Origin: Myxococcales bacterium
GTDB taxonomy: Bacteria; Myxococcota_A; UBA9042
Assembly: GCA_009692465.1 (NCBI GenBank)
Contig: SHZD01000008.1
Coordinates: forward strand, 1-59,245
Direction: 5' to 3'
DNA: 59,245 bases
The notes beneath the pieces are model-generated. The model was given only the letters and a program-made list of their open reading frames with translations, was not told the DNA's origin and made no database searches. The position numbers were made by a program, and so were the translations under genes. This document shows, piece by piece, positions 24,611-32,201 of the stretch (the stretch's first letter is position 1; every line of letters starts with the position of its first letter).

Positions 24611-26306
24611 CTTCGCCTGCCCATTGCACAAATGCCAACACAATCGGCTTACGCTGGCTATATCGCTTGACGACCTTGCGCACTTGCTGCTGGACCAGTC
24701 CTTCGATAGCCGCAACCGGCGTTTTGGCGCTCAAACCGATGGCCCAACGTTGCAGCGTCCCCTCGATTTCCTTCGCCATTTCGCCCTGTTCGTGTTGGAC
24801 ACCACAGGGCAGGGCGCGCACTTTGGCCGTTACCACGCCGAGTTCACGCTTGAGTTCCAGTTGCACTGCGACCGCGCCGTGCCAGCCCAGCTGTTGCCGA
24901 GCCTGCAGCTGCAAGGACTCCGCATCGCCAAAAACCAGACCATCGGCGTACCACGGGTCACATTTGCGATGGCCGCGCACCTGCAGCGCTCCGCCGGCAA
25001 GTTCGACTAACTGTCCATTTTCAATGATTAATGTCTGCTGGGCGCCGCATTCCGTCGCGAGTTCAGCGTGGCGCTGCAAAAACGTATACTCGCCGTGAAC
25101 CGGGATAAACGCTTTGGGCCGCACCCACTTGAGCAACGTGCGCAACTCTTCTTGATAGGCATGGCCAGAGGCATGGATTTGGCGATCGGTCCTGACGTAC
25201 ACCACATGGGCACCGCCGCGGGCAAAGTCGTTGAGCATGCCGTGAATGCGCTTTTCGTTGCCCGGAATCTGGCGCGCCGATAACACAAGAGTGTCGCCGG
25301 CCTTGACGTTGATCTCGGGATGGGTGCCGTTCGCCACCCGGGGCAGCGCCGCTCGCGGTTCGCCTTGCGAGCCTGTGCAAATGATGACGAGTTCATTGTC
25401 GTCGTAGCGACCGCAGTCTTTGACCGTCAGCAAATCTTGGCTGTCAAAAGGCATCTCAGTAAAGGCATTAGCGGCGGCGACATAGCGTTCCAGCGATTTG
25501 CCCAACAGCACACAATAACGGCCATTTTCGCGCGCCGCATCGATAATCGAATGCAGTCGATACAGGTTGGAGGCAAATAAGCCTATAATAATACGACCTT
25601 GCTGGTCGGCAAACACTTCGCGCAGACGCTGACCGACAGCCGCTTCACTGCCTGACCAGCCGGCAACTTCGGCGTTGGTTGAATCCGACATCATCAGATC
25701 GACGCCGGCATCTCCAAAGGCGCGAAAGCCAGCTTCATCAAATACCGCCCCGTCGCGCAGGCCTGCTTCAATCTTGAAATCACCAGTGAACAAGAAGTTG
25801 CCAGCCGGCGACCGAATTGCCAGCGACACGCAATCGGGCAATGAATGGGTGACCCGCAGGAAACTGATGTTAAACGGCCCAATTTCTAAAGGTTTCGCCG
25901 GAGAAACGACGTGCAGAGCCACCTTGTCAGTCAGGCCGTGCTCACGCAACTTGTTCTGAATCAAGCCGCCAGTGAACCGGGTCGCGTAGACCGGAGCCTT
26001 GACCACTTGCACCACATAGGGCAAAGCACCGATGTGATCCTCGTGGCCGTGGGTAATAACAATAGCCCTGATTTTACTAGCGAAACTGCCCAGCACCAGC
26101 AGCGAAGGCAGCACCAACTCGACGCCGGTCATTTCAGGATCCGGAAACGCAACTCCACAATCCAGCAACAGCCAGTCGTCGCCACAACCGAGCAGCATCG
26201 CGTTCATGCCGATACGGCCCACTCCTCCGAGCGGCAGGAGTTGGAGCGAAGGTGAATTCTTGGCGTTGTGCAAGTGATGAACCCCTTGGCTCGCCCGCTC
26301 CAGCAC
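24603..26306 (-). CDS. rnj: Ribonuclease J
   Basis: This 567-aa metallo-beta-lactamase/beta-CASP nuclease has 5'-exo- and endonuclease activity on RNA. The zinc motif is HGHEDHIG (His86, His88, Asp90, His91). LGGVGRIGMNAM opens the fold; TGDFKIE, the SDSTN segment, ASGHAYQEEL of the beta-CASP region, and PVHGEY follow. The C-terminal 100 residues match the RNase J dimerisation domain. The gene lies between the thiolase gene and engB and overlaps engB. RNase J in place of, or beside, RNase E is usual in many Deltaproteobacteria. Confidence 0.94.
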   Translation of the reverse strand: MLERASQGVHHLHNAKNSPSLQLLPLGGVGRIGMNAMLLGCGDDWLLLDCGVAFPDPEMTGVELVLPSLLVLGSFASKIRAIVITHGHEDHIGALPYVVQVVKAPVYATRFTGGLIQNKLREHGLTDKVALHVVSPAKPLEIGPFNISFLRVTHSLPDCVSLAIRSPAGNFLFTGDFKIEAGLRDGAVFDEAGFRAFGDAGVDLMMSDSTNAEVAGWSGSEAAVGQRLREVFADQQGRIIIGLFASNLYRLHSIIDAARENGRYCVLLGKSLERYVAAANAFTEMPFDSQDLLTVKDCGRYDDNELVIICTGSQGEPRAALPRVANGTHPEINVKAGDTLVLSARQIPGNEKRIHGMLNDFARGGAHVVYVRTDRQIHASGHAYQEELRTLLKWVRPKAFIPVHGEYTFLQRHAELATECGAQQTLIIENGQLVELAGGALQVRGHRKCDPWYADGLVFGDAESLQLQARQQLGWHGAVAVQLELKRELGVVTAKVRALPCGVQHEQGEMAKEIEGTLQRWAIGLSAKTPVAAIEGLVQQQVRKVVKRYSQRKPIVLAFVQWAGEDE

Positions 26307-26417
26307 TTCCAGACCCTGACGGCCGGTCAGGCGGTGCGGACGGTGAGCGTGAGTCTGCAGCGCTGGCTCGCCGCGAACGCGTGGACCAGGGCCCTGCAGC
26401 GTTGGTTTTCCAGATTG

Positions 26418-27608
26418 TTAGGCCGCGGCCAACACGACCGCGATCCCCTGACCGCCGCCGATACAGGCCGAGCCGACCGCACGCTTGCCGCCGGTCCGCT
26501 GCAAGTGCAGCGCCAAATGCAAGGTGATGCGCGCCCCCGATGCCGCTAACGGGTGACCAAGCGCAATGGCGCCGCCGTGGATATTGGTTTTTTCCCGATC
26601 GAGCCCGAGGTCCTTTTCGACGGCCAAGTACTGTGGCGCAAAGGCTTCGTTGACCTCGACGGCATCCATGTCCGCCACGGTCCAACCCGCCTGAGCCAAT
26701 GCCTTTTGGACGGCCGGGACTGGGCCAATCCCCATGACGGTCGGGTCGCAACCCACCGCGGCTACTGCCACCAAGCGCGCGATTATCGGCCAACCCTCCG
26801 CCTGTGCCCGCTCAGCCGTGGTGACTAGCAGGGCACAACCACCGTCGACGATTCCCGATGCATTGCCCGCTGTGACCACGCCGTCCTTCTCAAACACGGC
26901 TTTGAGCTTGGCTAAGGCTTCTGGCGTCGTTTCAGGTCGGGGATGCTCATCTTTGCCAATCAACTGCGGACCCTTGCGAGTCGGCACTTCTACCGGCGCG
27001 ATTTCATTGTCGTAAATCCCAGCGGCTAACGCGGCGGCGTAGCGCTGCTGCCCCTGCAAGGCGAAGTCGTCACAGGCTTGGCGGGTAATGCCGTGGGTGC
27101 GGGCCAACTTTTCCGCGGTATTGGCCATCGCCATGCCAGTTTGACTGTCAGTAAGGCAACTCCACAGGGTGTCCTCGAGCTTGCCGCCTGGGCCCAACGC
27201 CACGCCCCAACGCGCTCCGCGTACCACGTGCGGGGCTTGTGACATCGCTTCGGCGCCGCCGCACAGTACGACATGGGCTTCTCCTAACTCGATCGCTTGC
27301 ATGGCCTGGGCGATCGCCTCAAAACCAGAACCGCACAAGCGCTGCACCGTAAGCGCAGGGACTTCTACCCGGCAGCCACAGCGCAGACCAACGTGGCGTG
27401 CAAAATAGATCGCGTCCGCCGACGTCTGGCAGACGTTGCCGAAACACACCATGTCAATTTGGGTGGGCTCGCAACCAATACTAGCGAGCGTCGCTTTTGC
27501 CGCAGAAACCGCGAGGTCAGTGGCGGTCAGGTCCTTGAACGATCCACCAAAGCTGCCGAATGGAGTGCGTTTGCCGGCAACAATCACAATGTTTTTACTT
27601 GGTTTCAT
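26418..27608 (-). CDS. Acetyl-CoA acetyltransferase (thiolase)
   Basis: This 396-aa thiolase catalyses 2 acetyl-CoA to acetoacetyl-CoA + CoA, or the reverse cleavage of 3-ketoacyl-CoA. Catalytic residues are visible: Cys92 in RLCGSGFEA, His in NEAFAPQ and in ALGHPLAASGAR, and Cys382 in GSACIGGGQG. Length and start (MKPSKNIVIVAGKRTPFG) are typical of the short biosynthetic type (AtoB/PhaA). Chain-length preference cannot be read. No phaB or hydroxyacyl-CoA dehydrogenase lies next to it. Confidence 0.93.
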   Translation of the reverse strand: MKPSKNIVIVAGKRTPFGSFGGSFKDLTATDLAVSAAKATLASIGCEPTQIDMVCFGNVCQTSADAIYFARHVGLRCGCRVEVPALTVQRLCGSGFEAIAQAMQAIELGEAHVVLCGGAEAMSQAPHVVRGARWGVALGPGGKLEDTLWSCLTDSQTGMAMANTAEKLARTHGITRQACDDFALQGQQRYAAALAAGIYDNEIAPVEVPTRKGPQLIGKDEHPRPETTPEALAKLKAVFEKDGVVTAGNASGIVDGGCALLVTTAERAQAEGWPIIARLVAVAAVGCDPTVMGIGPVPAVQKALAQAGWTVADMDAVEVNEAFAPQYLAVEKDLGLDREKTNIHGGAIALGHPLAASGARITLHLALHLQRTGGKRAVGSACIGGGQGIAVVLAAA

Positions 27609-27700
27609 ATCTACTTCAGCCCTAATTGCGGCCCGCAGGCCGGGTAAGGCGGCGCAGTATACTTGGATTTGGGATTTTCGGCACGGCCCGTCTTAGCCCG

Positions 27701-27890
27701 CGATCCCCCGCTTTCGGCGCAACTCTGCGTCGGCGCTCCAGTCCGATGCTCAACGGCCGCGAAGGCCGTTTCCGTGGCACGGAAAATCAGTTCGCAGGAC
27801 TGATTTCTTAATCCGCGCCCATTGGGCTTCACTTCTCCTTGATTTGCATCCGAAATCGGGGCTCGCGGTGATATCGGTGGTAAATTTCGG
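27701..27890 (+). repeat. Family D element, copy D2
   Basis: This 190-bp element lies between the divergent thiolase and upp genes. It starts cgatcccccgctttcggcgca and ends in a core where ccgaaat pairs with atttcgg. Its middle part holds three back-to-back hairpins: aacggcc/ggccgtt (27752-27770), tccgtg/cacgga (27771-27783), and aaatcagt/actgattt (27784-27806). Bases 27609-27700 and 27891-27972 contain only leader sequence for the two genes. Confidence 0.75.
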
Positions 27891-27972
27891 TCTTAGCCTT
27901 GCATTTGTCGGCTTGCGGCGCGATGTTCGGCCCTCGCGGTGGCAGTCCCGCCACCTGAGCTCTGAGGTTGCC

Positions 27973-28791
27973 ATGCCAGAAACCGCCTACCAACAGCTAG
28001 CCCATGCCACTGGCGAGCTGCAGCACCATTACGGTGCGCATGTCCATCTCATCGCCGACCCATTGGCGCTGACCCGATTGGCGCGACTGTGCCACCCGTC
28101 TTGCGTGCAACCGGAAATTAATCGCGTAGTTTCACAACTGTATCGCAGTCTAGTGCGGGAACTGATCAACCGCGAATTTCCCAAACGCAATGTCCACAGC
28201 GAAACCCGCATGCGCCAGTACACGGAACAGGGTTACTATGTAGGCCAAATCATTGATCCTGCTACAGAAGTGACGACCGTAGATATTGCCCGAGCAGGCA
28301 TACTGCCTTCCATGGTCTGTTTTGAGGCTCTGTGCGAAATTCTCGATCCGACTAAAGTTCGCCAAGACCACATCCTGATGAACCGCACGACCAACGACCA
28401 GTCGCAAGTCACTGGCGCGGGGATGCATGGCCGCAAGATTGCGGGTCCGGTCAAAGATCGCTACTTGCTGTTCCCCGATCCGATGGGCGCGACCGGCGGC
28501 TCGCTAACCGAGGCGATTCGTTTCTATTTGAACGAGCTGGACGGGGCACCCAAGCACATTTTTGCGATGAACTTGATTGTCACCCCCGAATTTATTCGCC
28601 GCCTGACCGACGAGTTTCCCGGCCAAGTGTCCATTTATGCGCACCGGCTCGATCGCGGTCTGTCGCCACCTGATGTCCTCGCCGACGGGCTTGGCGCCCA
28701 ATGGGCACGCGAAAAGGGCCTCAATGACTTGCAGTACATCGTCCCTGGCGCGGGCGGTATGGGCGAGATTATGAACAACGCGCTCTCGTAA
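27973..28791 (+). CDS. upp: Uracil phosphoribosyltransferase (long form)
   Basis: This 272-aa enzyme salvages uracil + PRPP to UMP. The PRPP-binding motif FPDPMGATGGS (about 167-177) and GLNDLQYIVPGAGGMGE near the end are typical of Upp. The usual bacterial enzyme is about 208 aa, and here an extra 60 residues precede or interrupt the core. The start MPETAYQQL follows GAGG at a good spacing; the upstream frame lies within repeat D2. The hpt gene follows after 39 bp, making a nucleobase-salvage pair. Confidence 0.85.
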   Translation: MPETAYQQLAHATGELQHHYGAHVHLIADPLALTRLARLCHPSCVQPEINRVVSQLYRSLVRELINREFPKRNVHSETRMRQYTEQGYYVGQIIDPATEVTTVDIARAGILPSMVCFEALCEILDPTKVRQDHILMNRTTNDQSQVTGAGMHGRKIAGPVKDRYLLFPDPMGATGGSLTEAIRFYLNELDGAPKHIFAMNLIVTPEFIRRLTDEFPGQVSIYAHRLDRGLSPPDVLADGLGAQWAREKGLNDLQYIVPGAGGMGEIMNNALS

Positions 28792-28830
28792 CCAGAAGCC
28801 ACCAAAGTTGGGCGCCTTTGAGGAGATACC

Positions 28831-29373
28831 GTGGAAACACAGGCAGAATTCGTAGACACCTACTTGGACGCCGCCACCGTGGCCAACCGCATCGCTGAGA
28901 TCGGAGCCCAAATCACCGCGTTGGGCTGCGGCAATCAACCGCTCGTAGTCGTTTGCGTGCTCAAAGGTTCGGTGATGTTCTTTGCCGACTTGGCGCGCCA
29001 ACTCAATCTGCCGACCAATTTGGTGTTTCTGGGCGTGTCGTCCTACAGCGGATCGACTGAGTCTTCGGGCGCAGTGCGCTTGACCCACGACTTGACCTTG
29101 GATATTCGCGACCGCGACGTGCTGATTGTTGAAGACATCGTCGATACGGGCCTCACCATGTCGTATTTGCTGGATATTTTGCGAGCGCGCGGCCCGAATT
29201 CGCTGCGGGTGTGTACGCTGTTGCACAAGCCAGCGCGCAAGCGCGTCGATGTCCCGCTCGACTACGTCGGTTTCACGATCGACGACGTGTTTGTGGTCGG
29301 CTATGGCTTGGATTTCGACGAACGCTATCGCAACCTGCCGTTTATCGGCACTCTTCGCTTCGGGCCCAACTAG
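28831..29373 (+). CDS. hpt: Hypoxanthine phosphoribosyltransferase
   Basis: This 180-aa purine salvage enzyme makes IMP/GMP from hypoxanthine/guanine + PRPP. The PRPP motif VLIVEDIVDTGLTM (about 96-109), VVCVLKGSVMFFADLAR, SSYSGSTESSG, and the C-terminal YGLDFDERYRNLPFIG are all diagnostic. It starts with GTG, supported by GAGGAG five bases upstream. Located between upp and a small hydrolase gene that starts nine bases after its stop. Confidence 0.94.
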   Translation: METQAEFVDTYLDAATVANRIAEIGAQITALGCGNQPLVVVCVLKGSVMFFADLARQLNLPTNLVFLGVSSYSGSTESSGAVRLTHDLTLDIRDRDVLIVEDIVDTGLTMSYLLDILRARGPNSLRVCTLLHKPARKRVDVPLDYVGFTIDDVFVVGYGLDFDERYRNLPFIGTLRFGPN

Positions 29374-29382
29374 CCAGCGCTG

Positions 29383-30021
29383 ATGCGATTGCAATTCCTC
29401 GGCCATGCCGCCTTTGACCTGACGCTGCTCGGTGTGCGCCTGTGCCTAGACCCGCACAAGCCCGGCGCGCTGGGTGGGCGCTTCCAACTGCCTGCGATTG
29501 TTGGACCGTTCGATGCGCTGGTCCACAGCCACTGGCACGAAGATCATGCGGCGTGGACGCCTGAATTGGGCACCACGCTAGTCCTCGATTCTCCACAAGT
29601 TTTTCGCGATATTGAGGTGCAGATTCGCCCGGTGTTTCACGACGCGGTTGGCGGCACCCACATGGGGATGGTGCGCATGGTGTCGTTGACGGCCAATGGC
29701 CTGCGCATCGTCCACTGCGGTGATATCGGCGCCTTTGACGATCACGATGTCGCTTGGTTGGCCAACACCGACGTGCTGCTGATTCCAGCCGGCGGCACCT
29801 ACACGCTCGATGGCCGCGGCGCTGCGGCGCTGGCTGTGAAGACCGGGGCGCGCTGTGTAATTCCAATGCACTGTGCGGATCCTAGAGTTGCAATTGCGTT
29901 GGCCACTGTCCAGGAATTCGGCGCCGCGTGGCCCTTTGCCCTGCGATCGATGACACAGCTGACACATGCGGATTTAGCTACGATTTCAGAGCCTACAGCC
30001 GTCGTTCTGTCGGCACCCTAG
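29383..30021 (+). CDS. MBL-fold metal-dependent hydrolase
   Basis: This 212-aa protein has the metallo-beta-lactamase motif HSHWHEDH (residues 48-55), DPHKPG at the first loop, VHCGDIGAF, and a later MHCADP histidine. It resembles UlaG/UPF0173-type L-ascorbate-6-phosphate lactonase-like hydrolases. Substrate unknown. It lies nine bases after hpt and is probably co-transcribed, but a link to nucleotide salvage is only positional. Confidence 0.8.
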   Translation: MRLQFLGHAAFDLTLLGVRLCLDPHKPGALGGRFQLPAIVGPFDALVHSHWHEDHAAWTPELGTTLVLDSPQVFRDIEVQIRPVFHDAVGGTHMGMVRMVSLTANGLRIVHCGDIGAFDDHDVAWLANTDVLLIPAGGTYTLDGRGAAALAVKTGARCVIPMHCADPRVAIALATVQEFGAAWPFALRSMTQLTHADLATISEPTAVVLSAP

Positions 30022-30207
30022 AACAACGCTTCACCGGCTACGCGCTCGGGTCGTGCCGCTGGCTTGGCGCCCGTCCACTTTATTTTCGTTCGGGAATCCG
30101 CCGACAATCGCCACAAAAATCGTTGCGTTACCGGTTGCCTGTAGCTATCGTTTCGCTATACTTCCATGTCCGCAAATCGCTTCCCTGCGGTTCAACTCCG
30201 AGTTTTT

Positions 30208-32190
30208 ATGCGCAAAATCCACTTTTCGTTTGGCTGGGCTGTGGCGCTTGCCGCGGTCACCGGTGCGGCCGCTTGTAGCAATACCGCTGGCAGCACTGCC
30301 GGTACTGGGTCTCAGACCGCGGCCGACGCCGCCGTCAACGCCGACTCCGGAGCCGGTGACACGGGTGGTAGTTCAGATTCTGGCCAAGTAGCGACCGATA
30401 CGATTACCGGCGACACCGCCGCAAACGAAGTCGCCGCTGTGGATGTCGGCGCCTCTGACGTCACGCCAATGGATGCAGCGGACGCTGCCGATGATGGGGG
30501 GCAAGCCGCTGAAACTATTGCCGTCGATGGGATGGCCGAAGTAAGTGTCGACACGCCCAAGGCAGACACACCGCCCGTTGAACCAGCCAAATGCAAGGCC
30601 GATGCCGATTGCCCAAAAGGCTTTGGCGACTGCATCACCGGCCTGTGCGAAGTCGAATCGGGCAAGTGCAAGCTCAAAATCGCCAGCGATGGCGCGGCTT
30701 GCAAGACCGCCGGCGTGTGCGGTGGCACCGGCAAATGTGCTCAGGGCGCCTGCGAAGTCGTCGGTGCCTGTGCCGCGGCCAATTGCGCGCCCAAACCGCT
30801 CAAGTGCGGAGACAAGCTCGAAATCGAGGCCGGCAAGTTGGCAGCGAGCGCATTTTCTGCCTGGCCGTGCGCAGGAGCGGCCTTGGCGGGCGGTGAGTTG
30901 ATCTACGCGCTGGCTTCCGATGTGACGATGGCGGCAGTGGTCGAATTGGCGCAATCCGCATCGGACACCGCCATCGCGATGGTCATTGGCAGCCCAGTTG
31001 CCGGTCAGTGTAGCCCAACTAGCTGCATCAAAGCCGGAACCAAGTTCACCGTAGGCCTCGCCGCTGGCGTGACTCAAATCATCGCTGTCGATACCAAGGC
31101 GGGCGCGACTGGCAGCCTGACGGTAAGCGTTACCTGCTCCGCGCCCCAGTTCTGCGGCGACAAGGTATGCGCCGCGACCGAGTCGTGCAGCGGTTGCCCA
31201 GCCGACTGTGGCGTCTGCAAAGACTGCGGCGACAAAAAGTGCGACGCGGCCAGCGAAAACTGCGGATCGTGCGCAGCCGACTGCGGACCCTGCGCGCCCG
31301 ATCCACCGTCGTGCATGACCAAAGACACGCCCGGCTGTGCAGGCTGCGCGTGCGAAAAATGCGTGTGCGACGCCGACAAGTTCTGTTGCGAGACGGCGTG
31401 GGACGGTGCCTGCGTCAGCGCCTGCCAAGACGCCAAGTGCGGTGGAACCAAGTGCCCGACGCCCGTGACGTGGTGCGGCGACTCCAAATGCAACGGCACC
31501 GAAAAATCGTCAACGTGTCCAGCCGATTGCGGCGTTTCCAGCCCCTGCGGCGACGGTTGGTGCTACGCCAAGGGCGGCGAGACGTGCACCGGCTGCCCGA
31601 TCGACTGCGGCAGCTGCGGTGGCGGTCCGGTATCCGGGTGCGGCAACGGCAAATGCGACGCTGGCGAGCATTGCGGCGTGTGCCCCAAAGACTGCGGCGT
31701 GTGCAGCGCGGACTGCGCGCCGACTGTAGCTAAATCGACTCCCGGCTGCCCTGGTTGCGCCTGCGAAGCCGCGGTGTGCGCCAAAGATTCGTTCTGCTGC
31801 AAGACGGCGTGGGACAATTTGTGCGTGCAAGAGTGCCAGCAAGAAAGTGGCAGCAAGTGCCCTTCCAACGTCTGCGGCGACACCGTGTGCAGCGGTGCCG
31901 AGACTTGCGAGAGCTGCCTCAAGGACTGCGGCGCTTGTGCTTGCGGTGACGGCAAATGCCAGACCTCTGAATCCGACTCCAGCTGCCCGGCCGACTGCAT
32001 CAAATGCGGCGACGGCAAGTGCTCGGCCGGCGAATCGGCGAGTAGCTGCCCGAGCGACTGCGATTTGGGATCGTGCCAAGGTTTCTGCGGCAAGAAATCG
32101 GAAACGCCAAAAAAGAAAGCCTGTTATTGCGACGACCAATGCGAAGGCTTTGGCGACTGCTGTCCAGACAAGGCAACATTCTGTCCATAG
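30208..32190 (+). CDS. Cys-rich lipoprotein with somatomedin-B-like C-terminus
   Basis: This 660-aa surface lipoprotein has a signal with lipobox GAAAC (Cys23), then a 120-residue Ala/Asp/Thr/Gly linker. A region with CPKGFGDCITGLCE precedes a cysteine-free domain (about 210-305). Then come eight modules of the form CGDxxC-(5-9)-C-(2-3)-C(P)xDC (for example CGDKVC, CGDGWC, CGNGKC) and two longer modules with GCACE-x-VC, FCC-x-TAWD and C-x3-C. The last 38 residues (CQGFCGK, ACYCDDQCEGFGDCC, FC) match the eight-cysteine pattern of a somatomedin B domain. It probably binds proteins or carbohydrates at the cell surface. The polA ATG follows 12 bp after its stop. Confidence 0.8.
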   Translation: MRKIHFSFGWAVALAAVTGAAACSNTAGSTAGTGSQTAADAAVNADSGAGDTGGSSDSGQVATDTITGDTAANEVAAVDVGASDVTPMDAADAADDGGQAAETIAVDGMAEVSVDTPKADTPPVEPAKCKADADCPKGFGDCITGLCEVESGKCKLKIASDGAACKTAGVCGGTGKCAQGACEVVGACAAANCAPKPLKCGDKLEIEAGKLAASAFSAWPCAGAALAGGELIYALASDVTMAAVVELAQSASDTAIAMVIGSPVAGQCSPTSCIKAGTKFTVGLAAGVTQIIAVDTKAGATGSLTVSVTCSAPQFCGDKVCAATESCSGCPADCGVCKDCGDKKCDAASENCGSCAADCGPCAPDPPSCMTKDTPGCAGCACEKCVCDADKFCCETAWDGACVSACQDAKCGGTKCPTPVTWCGDSKCNGTEKSSTCPADCGVSSPCGDGWCYAKGGETCTGCPIDCGSCGGGPVSGCGNGKCDAGEHCGVCPKDCGVCSADCAPTVAKSTPGCPGCACEAAVCAKDSFCCKTAWDNLCVQECQQESGSKCPSNVCGDTVCSGAETCESCLKDCGACACGDGKCQTSESDSSCPADCIKCGDGKCSAGESASSCPSDCDLGSCQGFCGKKSETPKKKACYCDDQCEGFGDCCPDKATFCP

Positions 32191-32201
32191 GGTTGCCGCT
32201 G

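Noticed and set aside
30373..31428. 351-codon minus-strand frame antisense to the Cys-rich lipoprotein
   Set aside because: The plus-strand gene has a signal peptide and ordered cysteine modules; the antisense frame has none.
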